64,000 nt of DNA from positions 4,850,001 to 4,914,000 of the forward strand of contig NC_069671.1 in the NCBI RefSeq assembly GCF_027244095.1. The letters run 5' to 3'. Within the stretch, counting starts at the first letter, position 1. Each line of letters starts with the position of its first letter. This DNA comes from Hemicordylus capensis (taxonomy: Eukaryota > Chordata > Lepidosauria > Squamata > Cordylidae). The translations under genes were made by a program, and so were the position numbers. This document shows, piece after piece, positions 31,827-42,121 of the stretch. Under the pieces are notes generated by a model. That model was not told the origin of the DNA. It saw only the letters and a program-made list of their open reading frames with translations, and searched no databases.

Positions 31827-32308
31827 GAGCAGGGGCTTAGCGAGAGGAGAGAAGAGGAGAGCTGGTCTTGTGGTAGCAAGCATGACTTGTCCCCTTAGCT
31901 AAGTAGGGTCCACCCTGGTTGCATATGGATGGGAGACCACATGTGAGCACTGTAAGATATCCCTTCCCTTAGGGGATGGAGCTGCTCTAGGAAGACCAGA
32001 AGGTTCCAGGTCCCCTCCCTGGCAGCATCTCCAAGATAGGGCGGAGAGAGATTCCTGCCTGCAACCTTGGAGAAGCCGCTGCCAGTCTGTGAAGACAATC
32101 CTGAGCTAGATAGACCAATGGTCTGACTCAGTATACGGCAGCTTCCTATGTCCCTATGAGAGGGGGCCCGTGTTTGCCCCTCTCCCCGGCACCCCTGCTA
32201 AGTGAGGGAGATAATGACGATTAGGGAGGGATGGAGCTGGGGGCCCCTCAGCAGCTGGGGCCCCCAGTTTCTTTGAACCCTTCCGCTCAGTTATAGCTAT
32301 GCCCCTGG
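31827..32308. mobile_element. hAT-like element interrupted by a composite SINE
   Basis: The outer ends CAGGGGCTTAGCGAG and TATAGCTATGCCCCTG form inverted termini. The interior GGGGCCCGTGTTTGCCCC and TTCTTTGAACCC match the copy near 10412-10570. A full composite SINE (31852-32157, plus) lies inside, with GAGAG-type sequence on both sides. Confidence 0.7.
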
Positions 32309-33300
32309 ATTAGGGTGTCTGACCCAGGGGTTAAAAGAAAATAGCACTCAAGAGAGTCTGTAGCTGCCTGCAGAAGATAAAGTCTTAATGTTTATAATAA
32401 ATATTTAGGATTTTTACAGGGCTTTGGGGTATTCAAAGCACTTGACATGTGTGATATTATTCTGATATATGATATATGATATATGAATTTGGGAACTATA
32501 GTCTTTATGCCAGTATAATCTGTTGATTATTGAATTTTTTTGGGAATGTCAACAAATGCGTTTATAGATGGCTGTTTTTAAAGTGTGAACTAACAGTAGA
32601 TTATTGCAGATTGACTATAGCATGCTACTGGTCAATGTATTTTGTTAGGAATGTCAACAATCAGTAATCATAGCTGTTCTTTTTAAAGTAAGAATCAACA
32701 GCAATGCTGTCTCGATACTACATTCCGTTGACAAGGTCAACAACTACTGTTATATGTACTTATTTTTTAAAATAAGAGTTACCAGCAGATTAATAATTAT
32801 TGCTATCGGCATTTGTTTTCCTAAAGTAAGAGCTAACAACAGATTGTTGTATTGTGCTGACAATAGTATCAACGTAAGTGTGCCGACAATGTGAATGATT
32901 TACTTTATGAATAACAGACCGCAGCTGTTTTGTTTATGTAATTAATCACTCAGTACGATTAAAGTGATACTCCCTGTTAATCACCACGCCTTCAATTAGC
33001 GGGCTATATAACACAGAGCCCCATGAACTAACTAGTCATTGAATGATTCGTTTTCCTGGAGTGAGACGTAGGAGGATAGAGCTCTCCAAAAAATACTTTC
33101 GGAGGAAATGTACTATTCACGTTCATTGTATTTATGCAGCTAAAGTTTAAGTGATTTGTATATCAAAAACCCTTTGAGGTCTTTTTTTTGTATATACTCA
33201 AAAAATAATAATGGATATTTTCACAAAAAATTGATAGTGCTGTATGTTTTGGGAGTGTTATCAATTCCTATTGCTATTATTACCATTATTTTTGCACGGT
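32309..33300. other. AT-rich block with degenerate periodic units and a TATA box
   Basis: Units near 32541, 32647 and 32733 each start (A/G)GAATGTCAACAA or a variant, then GCTGTT(C)TTTTTAAAGT-type and a (C)TAACAGCAGATT-type block. They are spaced about 85-106 bp. A TATATAA box at 33005-33011 follows, in GGGCTATATAACACAGAGCC. No open frame of note. I cannot assign it to a family. Confidence 0.5.
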
Positions 33301-33489
33301 CTCACCCATTTTGCTGCTAAAGTGAGCTCCTGGCAGGAATCACATTTGAACCCAGAACTTCCTGATCTGTAGCTCAACCCTAGTCACGACCTGCTACCAT
33401 TCCTTTTTTCCATTGTTTGAGGAGGACTGCAATTAAGAGTAGCAAGATGCAGCGACTGATGAGTGCAGTCTTTCCCTTTGAGTAGCAGG

Positions 33490-33720
33490 TGCAAGTTGCT
33501 TTCACTCTGGGCAGGCCGGCAGCATCAACCACAGCATTTCAGCAGGTGGCTGCTGCCTACCAGAGCTTTCTCCTCCACAGCGCTCCACATTGCGTGAGGA
33601 TGCTATGTGGGGCAATGTTGTGGAGGAAAAAACAATGGCAGGCAGGCAGCAGCTATGACTAGAAGTGGTGAGTTTGCTGCTGCCAGCCTGGGTTTGCCCG
33701 GAATGAAAGAGCACCCCCCC
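33490..33720. mobile_element. Imperfect foldback element
   Basis: The left part (TTTCACTCTGGGCAGGCCGG, GGCTGCTGCCT, TCCTCCACA) is repeated in reverse complement on the right (GGAGGAAAAAAC, GCAGGCAGCAGC, TTTGCCCGGAATGAAAGAG). The centre is near 33603. Confidence 0.65.
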
Positions 33721-34019
33721 CACCGCCATGCTAAAGTGCCACATAGAAATTTATGGAGAAATTGAGAATTCTAAGCATATAGGACCCAGCAGGTGGTGGC
33801 GGAGGGAGGTAGCCACTAAATCAAGAGTCCTTCCTCATTCCAACTCAGGTATGGTTGCCTATGCAAAAATGTGATTCATTTATTTTTTACGTTGCCCACA
33901 GAGAATAATGACTTTTAACAGGTGTCCATTTTTTAATTGGAAGTTGATACACCAAGCACCCCTCTAACCTGAGCAAAGAGGCACCTTTTAAAAGTGGCAA
34001 TTGTTTTTGTGGGGGAGCA
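33721..34019. other. Intergenic sequence without recognised features
   Basis: Includes a short stretch similar to the L2-like family (GCAAAGAGGCACCTTTTAAA). Confidence 0.35.
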
Positions 34020-34435
34020 ATTGCCAGCATAGTAGCATAGTGGTTAGAGTGTTGGACTAGGAAGACCCAAGTTCGAATCCCCTTTCAACCATGAAACTCA
34101 CTGTGTGACTCTGGGCCAGTCATGTCTCTCTCAGCCTAACCTACCTCACAGGGTTGTTGTGAGGATGAAAATAAGCATGTACACTGCTCTGAGCTCCTCT
34201 GAGAGGAAGAGCAAGATACAGAACTGTAAAAATAATAAACATCCATTCCTGGCACAGCATCTCTCCTGTGGCTGTTGCTGGTGTCTATTTTATCTTTCTT
34301 CCCCCCACTTCTTTGTTCATATTGTGAGCCCTTTGGGGATAGGGGGGCATTTCATTTATTTATTTATTCCTGTGTAAACTGCTTTGGAAACTTTCACAGA
34401 AAAGCGGTATATAAATATTTATTGTTTATATTGTA
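34020..34435 (+). mobile_element. Sauria-type SINE followed by L2-like GTGAGCCC repeat
   Basis: 34020-34232 is a Sauria SINE (AGTTCGAATCCCC, GGGTTGTTGTGAGGATGA). 34245-34435 is the GTGAGCCCTTTGGGGATAGG family, ending AAAGCGGTATATAAATATTT. They end about 50 bp before the COX6A1 promoter. Confidence 0.85.
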
Positions 34436-34479
34436 TCTTAAGGGTGGGCGAGGGGGAGAAGGCACACTAGAAGCGAGGC

Positions 34480-34646
34480 GAGAGCTCAGCGCGCATGCGC
34501 AATTGGCGTGCCTGCAAAGCGGTGATCGCTGGGCGGCTTAGACACGCAGACGCGGGATTGTGACGTCATAAATACGCGCCCGGCGCGTCCTGTTTCCGGT
34601 TCCGGGGTCGCGACTCAACTCCTAGCGGACTCAAGCGGAGACGGAG
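34480..34646 (+). promoter_or_regulatory. COX6A1: COX6A1 core promoter and 5' UTR
   Basis: This CpG-rich stretch has no TATA box directly at the start. It contains an NRF-1 palindrome GCGCATGCGC (34491-34500), a full CRE TGACGTCA (34561-34568) and an ETS/GABP-type TTTCCGG (34593-34599) before the ATG. The NRF-1, CREB and GABP combination is the known signature of nuclear genes for oxidative phosphorylation. The sites are read directly; their use is inferred. Transcription probably starts around 34,570-34,620. Confidence 0.75.
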
Positions 34647-37600
34647 ATGGCGGCGCTCGGCAGGCTTTCCCGGCGCTTCGTAGCCGAGGCTCCCCGGAGC
34701 GGGCTGAAACGGCTGTTGTCGGCGGCGGCGGCGGGGCACGAGGGGGCCGGATCCGGTAAGCGGGGCGGGGCTTGGCTGGGGACCGGGTGACCTTGTGGGA
34801 AAGAAGAGGGCGGAGACTGAGTGGCTTCTTCCGGCGAAGTGGAGCCTCCACGGGCAGGGGCAGCCTACCTCGTAGCGGGAGGGGACAGTATGTAGAAGTA
34901 ATGTAGGAGGTGGGTGCAATTGGAGTTCTACATGTCCAATGTCCTTGGAGACACGGAAAAGCAGAAGCCCTCAAGTCTTGCTTCTTGGCGAGTATCGGGA
35001 AGCTTCTCCCTCCCCCCCCGCCCCCAGGGAAAAAGTGTGTTGGGATTTGTTGGGGGGGGCGGGGGGCGGGCCCGCGTGCAAAGAGGCGACGTTCGCAACC
35101 TCTCTGGGAAACTTGGCTTCCTCTCCCGCCGCCCTTTTGGCTTTGGCTCCTGGCCTTATCCAAGTCCGCTGTGGAGAGATCGGAGCCCGAAGGATAATGG
35201 CTGGTGGCTCTTCAAGCCTGGCTTGCTGGAGGCGTCTGGCTCGTCGCGGCTGATGGGAAGTCAGTTTAGGATAAAAAAAGAGAGAGTTCTTCCAGCAGAG
35301 TTCCCTCTAACAGGGCTTCCCAGATGTTGCTAACTACAATGCCCAGAATGCCAAAGCCATTGCAGCTAGGGATTCTGGGAGTTGTCCTCAACAACATCTG
35401 GGGATCCCTGTTGAGAGGGGACTCTGTCTTCCAGTTGTGTGTAATTGGCTTGTGGGAGTCCTCACAAGATGAAGAAAGCACTGTTGGTGGCTGTTAGCCA
35501 GGATAGACTGCTTCTAAGCATAGAGGTTCCATATCTGAATACCTGAGGTTGGGGACAGAGTGGTGATGGGCTGTGCTCTTATTGGAAACCATGCAGAACT
35601 AGATAGACCTCTGGCCCGATGCAGCATGGCTCAGGGTTTCCTAACCTTGGGCCCCCAGATGTTGGACTATAACTCCCATCATCCCCAGCCACAATGGACA
35701 TGGCTGGGGATGATGGGAGTTGTAGTCCATCAACATCTGGGGGCCCAAGGTTAAGAAACCCTGGCATGGCTCTTGTATAGAAAGGGCCTTTACTAGATAA
35801 CCCTCGAGTAGGATGGGCCTTCTCTGTTGCTGCCCCAAGACTCTGGAATGCACTCCTCATCAGTGATGGGGAAGCACCCATCTCAACAACTTTTTAAAAG
35901 TCCTTAAAGACTTACACTTTCACCCAAGCGTTTTAATTTAATTGTGGTTTTAAATTGTGATAAGTTTTCTACTTTTGTGTCTTAACTTGTTTTATGTTGT
36001 TGTAAGCCGCCCAGAGACGGAAGTTTGGGATGGCATACAAATTTGATAGATAAAGTCCTAACACTCGTGGCTCTGACCATACCAAATCCAGGTTCTTCTC
36101 TGTGTTCAAACTGTCCCCTTTCCTGACTGCTTCATGCCTGGATGTTCCTTTGTATTTTAGGTTACCTCTTATCCTCATAATACTCAGTGAAATGTTGTGT
36201 TTTCAAAGCAACTTGCATACTTTGCCTTGGCAATCTTTTAAGAGCCCTAACAGACAGAAAAGCAACACCACACCAACAAAACAGGAAAGGCCCGAAGTGC
36301 TAGTCCACTTTAGAAAGGGAAAATGTGACTTGTATTGCATAATGTTGAGTCCAAAGCAAAGAAATTTCACTCTGTTCAGAAGCTGACCCTCTTCAGCCTG
36401 GGTGGGTTTTATACAGCTTCATTGAAATAAGCTATTATATTACTTTCTTCACAGCACTGGAGCTGCACTTCTAAGTTCTGCAGTATTATCCTCAAATTTC
36501 AAATGGCAGGGCACAGCTAAAGCTGTGAAAACAGTGCCTTGTCTGAGACTACATAATGAGGAATGTGACTTTTTATTTTTTTGCAAGAGGCTTCCTGGTT
36601 CATTGCCTCTGAGGTACACTAATTCCCTTAAAAGGCGCACATTTGCAAAGTGTTTGGATAAGCAAGGACACACAGTACAAGCTCCAGAGCAGGGCTGCCT
36701 GCTTGCGAGGGCTCCCGTAAGCAGAATCTTCAATGGCACCTGCAAGTTCAAAACGGCTTTCTAGCTCAGCACCATATTGCAGTCACCAGACCAAGGATGC
36801 ATACCTGAAAGGCAGATGAAAAGGTTGAACTATTTGACATCAATTTTAAGAGCATAATTTAAGCCAAGGTGTGTCTGCTGCACTATGGGCTGTGGCTCTT
36901 CGAAGGCATTTTCTCCATGTGTGTCTAACTACTGGCAGGTTATGCAGTATTTATTATTATTATTATATTTATATCCCGCTCTTCCTCCAAGGAGCCCAGA
37001 GCGGTGTACTACATACTTGAGTTTCTCTTTCACAACAACCCTGTGAAGTAGGCTAGGCGGAGAGAGAAGTGACTGGCCCAGAGTCACCCAGCTAGTTTCA
37101 TGGCTGAATGGGGATTTGAACTCAGGTCTCCCCGGTCCTAGTCCAGCACTCTAACCACTACACCACACTGGCTCACATTAATTAATCCATTAATGTGGAC
37201 TCTGATGATATTCAGGGTCGGTGCAGTGGTTGTCATTCCTGTGCACACCAACCTGGAGATCCGGCTTGACTTGTGTGAACGCTTCTTCCTCCGTTAGGCC
37301 GTACATGGAAGATCCTGTCTTTTGTGGTTGCTCTCCCTGGCGTGGCTGTCTGCATGTTGAACTGCTACCTGAAGGCTCAGCATGAACACGAGAGGCCAGA
37401 ATTCATTCCATATGCACATCTCCGCATCCGCTCCAAGGTATTGTGCCTGAGTTGCCCCTAAGCAAGTCCAGACTGAAGTCCAGCAGTCCATTTAAACTAA
37501 CCAGATAGCACATGCTAATGCTTTGAAAATAATGGAAGAACTGCTGGTCAAATGACCGAATAAATATTATATATGTATGTAAAATAATGGAAGGATGAGG

Positions 37601-39660
37601 GGTCTGTGTAAAGAGCTTCTGCTGTGAACCACCCAAGTGCTTTTCAGAAAGTTTTAGTCTTCTAAAAGCACCAATACCCATAAAATGTATACTCTGATGT
37701 AACCTCCTGTCCTCTTTAAATTTAAGAATTTAAAAGAGCAGCTACCAATTTTCTGTAATTCTAGGATCCCAAAACCCTTGGGTTTAAGAGCAGGCGTCCA
37801 CAAATAGAGGCTTGGCTTGCCAGCGAAATAGCAGTCTGTCCCCCACTTCAAACACCCGGCTCTACTGAGATGGAGGGGAGAGCACTGAAGCAGGAACAAA
37901 AATGGACTAAGGGAGGCCTAAAAATGCTGCTGCCAGTTCCCAATCATTAGTCAGCAGGACTGCAAGGCACAGCAGGATTGCACAAAGCTTCAGCAATCTA
38001 ACTGAGGGGCTCATAGGGGAAATATCAGAAGTTTAAAATCAGCAAACATACATACATCCTGCTTGCAGACTGCTTTTCAATCCTGGCCACCAGAATTAAC
38101 ATCCTTGGCTGGCATGGCGGCCATCTTTGGGGACTACTGTCCCAGCAGCTTTTGCAACTTTTGTGCCTTTTGGTGCAAGTTAAGGCTCCCACTGCCAGGT
38201 AAACAGTACACACATAGTACAAGCCGGTGGCTTCCCTTCGTCCGATCAGCCCCGCTCCTCTTCCTCTGCATCCACATCATGACAGAAGCCCTCGCATCCC
38301 GGAAGGCAAAGGTGTCAACGCCTCGTGGTGGACCAGATGCATTTGGTTGCAAGGAAGGGGCCATGTTAGACCTCCTTTCATGCCCAAGGGTCTCAGTCCG
38401 GGGGTGGGTGGGTGTGTCCTTGCCCTCTTTGCTGGATCTGAAGGCTTCTATCGCACACCTCTGCTCCAGTGCAAAGGAGGGCAGTTTTAACCCCTCCCAT
38501 GCTGTAGTGCAGTGGATTGCTGTTGGGTCTGAATACACAGCAAGTGGCACACCCAGCCCTAAACCTCAGCTAAAATGGGGTATTGAGAAAAATGGGAACA
38601 TTTTAGCTAACTTAATACACAATGGATTTTTGCCCAACCGATGAAAGGTATACCCCTCTAAAATTTTGGGAATGACTTCAAGAACAATTATTGATGGGCA
38701 AAAAAAGGTTGAGAACGAGACCTTTGGTCCTCCAGCCAAAACTTTCGAATTGTAATTCAGCTATCCATCTGATTTCCCTAAAATGTGGTCGGCTTGCTTC
38801 CCTGGCTACGGAAGCAGGTCATTTCCTAGGAGCAATTGTACTGAAAGAATAGAATTCTTGTATTATGATAAAATGCTGAAAGTTGGTCACTGAACTACAG
38901 AGCGGCTCCTATTTCTCTCCAGGACGGGTTAGAGATGGATCACCAACTATGTGCTAGCAATGTTGATGCTGGCTCCTTATGTAGGGCAGACCTGTAGCCA
39001 GTTGCCCTTGGCTCTGAATTTGGAGAGAGACCAGCAAGTCTCTGTGGCTGAAATGTTAAACTTCCTTGTGCATCCAAGGCGAGGAGAACTGGTCTTGTGG
39101 TAGCAAGCATGACTTGTCCCCTTAGCTAAGCAAGGTCCACCCTGGTTGCATATGAATGGGAGACTAGAAGTGAGAGCTCTGGAAGAGATTCCCCTCAGCG
39201 GGTGGAGCTGCTCTGGGAAGAGCATCTAGTTTCCAAGTTCCCTCCCTGGCAGCTTCTCCAAGATAGGGCTGAGAGAGATTCCTGCCTGCAACCTTGGAGA
39301 AGCCCCTGCCAGTTGTGCAGACAATACTGAGCTAGATGGACCAATGGTCTGACTCAGTATATGGCAGCTTCCTATGTTCCTGCTCTGTAGCAATTGCCCT
39401 TGCGCTGGAAAATGAGCCTTCTGTGCCCCACCTCCAGTTATGACCCTCTGGAAGCTTAATTCTTGGAAGAATCTCTTCAAATTGCCCCGCTCTCTTCAGT
39501 TTTATCAGCTGTAATAAAGAACTAACATTCCTGAGCAGCAGCAGGCTAAAAGTGCCACCTCTTCTCTTTACAGCCCTTCCCTTGGGGTGATGGGAACCAT
39601 ACCCTTTTCCACAATCCACATGTTAACGCTCTCCCAACTGGCTATGAAGATGACCACTGA
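34647..39660 (+). CDS. COX6A1: Cytochrome c oxidase subunit 6A1, mitochondrial (3 exons)
   Basis: Coding exons are 34647-34755, 37298-37437 and 39574-39660, all with GT-AG introns (phases 1 and 0), giving 111 residues; human COX6A1 has 109. Residues 1-36 are a basic, Ala-rich mitochondrial presequence. A single membrane helix follows (about 40-60, [13 protein letters not shown]). The C-terminal part carries the family hallmarks [31 protein letters not shown] and LPTGYEDD. The protein is a nuclear-encoded accessory subunit of complex IV in the inner mitochondrial membrane. The start is the first ATG after a GC-rich leader with NRF-1, CRE and ETS sites. The 3' neighbour TRIAP1 is convergent. 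I chose COX6A1 over the muscle paralogue COX6A2 because of the TRIAP1-GATC-SRSF9 neighbourhood; the sequence alone would not settle it. Intron 1 holds MITEs, an L2 tail and a Sauria SINE; intron 2 holds a composite SINE. Confidence 0.96.
35283..35437. mobile_element. Palindromic MITE, AGTTCCCTCTAAC-type ends (COX6A1 intron 1)
   Basis: Starts AGAGTTCCCTCTAACAGGG and ends CCCTGTTGAGAGGGGACTCT, with GATTCTGGGAGTTGTC inside. Subfamily shared with 45378-45512 and 46757-46862. Confidence 0.75.
35632..35763. mobile_element. hAT-type palindromic MITE with perfect 8-bp duplication
   Basis: Termini CAGGGTTTCCTAACCTTGG and CCAAGGTTAAGAAACCCTG are flanked by GCATGGCT on both sides (35624-35631 and 35764-35771). 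The arms are almost perfect complements. A CAGGG terminus with 8-bp duplication identifies the hAT superfamily. Confidence 0.93.
35800..36060 (+). mobile_element. L2-like LINE 3' end (COX6A1 intron 1)
   Basis: Contains GCCTTCTCTGTTGCTGCCCC and CTGGAATGCACTCCTC, corresponding to the same 3' region as 19210-19470. Ends CCGCCCAGAGACGGAAGTTT. Confidence 0.78.
36061..36949. other. COX6A1 intron 1, single-copy part
   Basis: No repeat or extra exon recognised. The peptide fragments in open frames are unremarkable. Confidence 0.4.
36950..37176 (-). mobile_element. Sauria-type tRNA SINE (COX6A1 intron 1)
   Basis: Minus strand: (TTA)n, CTTCCTCCAAGGAGCCCAGA, then the B and A boxes to CACCACACTGGCTC. 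Confidence 0.9.
37438..39078. other. COX6A1 intron 2, mostly single-copy
   Basis: Apart from short A/T runs I see no repeat family or exon. A 193-codon plus-strand frame at 38063-38644 has no recognisable domain and no matching splice context. Confidence 0.4.
39079..39386 (+). mobile_element. Composite 5S/tRNA SINE, full length (COX6A1 intron 2)
   Basis: Starts AGGAGAACTGGTCTTGTGG, has the 5S-like TTAGCTAAGCAAGGTCC and GAATGGGAGACTAG, and ends CAGCTTCCTATGTTCC. Confidence 0.9.
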
Positions 39661-39812
39661 GCCTGTGGACCCACAGCAGTGTTGTGGACCAGTGAGGTAG
39701 TTGGACCAGAACAGAGGCTGGGACCCACCATCTAAACATCCTACATTCCTTGTACTGTCAAATTATGAATGGCGTTTTGACCTCTAGCAGACTGTTCGGC
39801 AGAGGTCACCTA

Positions 39813-39818
39813 AATAAA
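39813..39818 (+). terminator. COX6A1: COX6A1 polyadenylation signal
   Basis: A canonical AATAAA lies about 150 bases after the COX6A1 stop codon, giving a short 3' UTR of a length typical for this gene. Confidence 0.85.
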
Positions 39819-39999
39819 ACTCTCAACCAGACTTTTTGGTGAGTTTCTTAGAACTGCCCGACATAGTGTTCTTAGTACTGTCTCTGGGGAAGCCACATGC
39901 TGAAGCCTGCATGAGTGTGGTGAGGGAAGTAAAAACCGGAATATGAACCAGAATGTTGTTCCCTCAGTGTATTTTACCTTTGATCAGAGCTTGTTCTAG

Positions 40000-40271
40000 A
40001 CTGAGGAACAGTCCACACTGGCGTGGCAGGGAACAAGGAGAGAGAACCACTAGTGACTGTGATAAAGCCAAGTAGCTGCTTCATGACTTTTCAACTGTTT
40101 ATGACTTATCCAATACCCCATTTTTCATATCTAAAAACAACCACCACATGCCTCAGCTGGTTATGTACACTTCTTTGGATGCAACACATTCCTACCTCTC
40201 AAACTAGTGTAAGTGGGGTACTACCTGGCTACTTCTATAACTTTTAAAAAAGTGAAACAAGCCTGGAGTCT
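40000..40271. other. COX6A1 downstream sequence
   Basis: Unique sequence after the COX6A1 polyadenylation signal and before the large palindrome. No features recognised. Confidence 0.35.
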
Positions 40272-40279
40272 AATTATAG

Positions 40280-41649
40280 TAGGGATGTGCAAAAAATTTT
40301 GGGCACAGAACGATCTGTGCCCGAAACGAGCAATTTCGGGTGATTCGGGGCCAAACCGAATCACCCCCTATGTCCCCCGATATTTTTCGGGCCCGAGCCG
40401 AATCACCTGAATTTCGGGCCCAAAAGATTCGGGTGATTCGGTTCATGGTTGATTTTGGGGAATTTTTTGAAGTTTTAGTGACTTTGGGGCAGTTCGGGGG
40501 CATAGCATGGGATCTGGGCAAAAGGAGTGGGGTGGGGTGGTAGTGCCTAATGGGTGGAGGCTACCACCCCAATTTCAGGGGGATTGGGCATAGGGCTGAT
40601 TTTTTGGGAATATTTGAAGTTTTGGTGTCTTTGGGGCAGAAAGTGGATCTGCCCCCAAGGAGTGGGGTGGGCTGGTAGATAGTGCCTAATGGGTGGAGGC
40701 TACCACCCGTCCCCAATTTCAGAGTGATTGGGCAGAGGGGTGAATTTCTGCGGTTTGTCTTCATAAGGTGAAGTGTGCTAAATTGATTAATTCCCCATAT
40801 TCATAGTAATTGAGAGTGTGAAAAAGTGAAAGTGGGGTCATGAGAGATTTTTTCAACTAAACAACTCTCATGACCCCACTTTCACTTTTTCACACTCTCA
40901 ATTACTATGAATATGGGGAATTAATCAATTTAGCACACTTCACCTTATGAAGACAAACCTCAGAAATTCACCCCTCTGCCCAATCACTCTGAAATTGGGG
41001 ACGGGTGGTAGCCTCCACCCATTAGGCACTATCTACCAGCCCACCCCACTCCTTGGGGGCAGATCCACTTTCTGCCCCCAATCTGCCCCAAAGACACCAA
41101 AACTTCAAATATTCCCAAAAAATCAGCCCTATGCACAATCCCCCTGAAATTGGGCTGGTAGCCTCCACCCATTAGGCACTACCACCCCACACCACTCTTT
41201 TGGGGCAGATCCACTTTCTGCCCCCAAACTGCCCCAAAGTCACTAAAACTTCAAAAATTCTCAAAGAGTCAGCCCTTTGTCCAATCCCCCTGAAATTGGG
41301 GTGGTAGCCTGCACCCATTAGGCACTACCACCCCACACCACTCCTTTTGCCCAGATCCCATGCTATGCCCCCGAACTGCCCCAAAGTCACTAAAACTTCA
41401 AAAATTCCCCAAAAATAAGCCCTTTGCCCAATTCCCCTGTAATTGGGGTGGTAGACTCCACCCATTGAGCACTACCACCCCACCCCAAAATTTTGCCCCT
41501 GGGCCCCTTCCCCCCGAATCGATTCGGATTAAATCCAAATCCGAACCGAATCAAGGGTGATTCAGGTGGCCCATATTCGGGCACAAAACAGAACAGGGGT
41601 GATTCGGTTTCCGAACCGAATCACCAAATACCCGAATTGCACACCCCTA
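40280..41649. mobile_element. 1.37-kb near-perfect palindrome, non-autonomous hAT-type foldback element
   Basis: Ends TAGGGATGTGCAA and TTGCACACCCCTA. Flanking 8-bp duplications AATTATAG (40272-40279) and AATCATAG (41650-41657) differ at one base. The arms meet at an 18-nt loop (40847-40864). Next to the loop they differ at about one base in 135. Both arms contain internal direct repeats of roughly 140 bp (CACCCATTAGGCACTA, CTGCCCCAAAGTCACTAAAA), and the right arm has at least one extra unit. No transposase is encoded. It lies between the convergent 3' ends of COX6A1 and TRIAP1. Confidence 0.93.
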
Positions 41650-41662
41650 AATCATAGTATGA

Positions 41663-41812
41663 GTACCTATAGGAAGATGCTGAAAGGCATCATCTCAGAC
41701 AGCGCAGGAGGCAGCAATGGTCAACCCCTTTGGTATTCTACCAAAGACAACCACAGGGCTCTGTGGGCGCCAGGAGTTGATACTGACTCGAAGGCACACT
41801 TTATTTTACCAC
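41663..41812 (+). mobile_element. tRNA-derived SINE (second family), 3' part
   Basis: TATAGGAAGATGCTGAAAGG, CAAAGACAACCACAGGGCTC and a GGCACACTTTATTTTACC end. Confidence 0.85.
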
Positions 41813-42115
41813 TAATGGATATTGCCAAGGTATAGGCTACCATGCCAGTTCCCTAAAGAATTGAAAGCCAGAACAAAAAAAAGTAAAAGGGAGCAGTATA
41901 AGGTACTAAAGCACCTCCTTGAATAGCAGTAGCCCAAGGGTGAGCTGTTACCATTTGGACCTCCCTATAAGGAAGAGGGTAGGATGCTTAAAGGTGTGAC
42001 ACTCTACATTTTATAGGGTGCTTCATGTGCTTGTTACTTCAACAGCAACTTACTTGTATTCCAAAGCCATGCCAGAAAAAACTAAAGCTCACTGCAGGCT
42101 ACTGTAGCTCTACAT

Positions 42116-42121
42116 TTTATT
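42116..42121 (-). terminator. TRIAP1: Possible TRIAP1 polyadenylation signal
   Basis: AATAAA on the minus strand (TTTATT on plus), about 1.5 kb after the TRIAP1 stop. The stretch between is mostly unique and could be a long 3' UTR. Closer signals were not evident, but usage is inferred. Confidence 0.4.

Noticed and set aside
32309-33300. TATA-containing block as a retroviral LTR
   Set aside because: I found no paired copy, no primer-binding site and no linked coding region; left unassigned.
38063-38644. 193-codon open frame in COX6A1 intron 2
   Set aside because: Peptide is not recognisable and the minus strand is equally open over much of it; likely chance.
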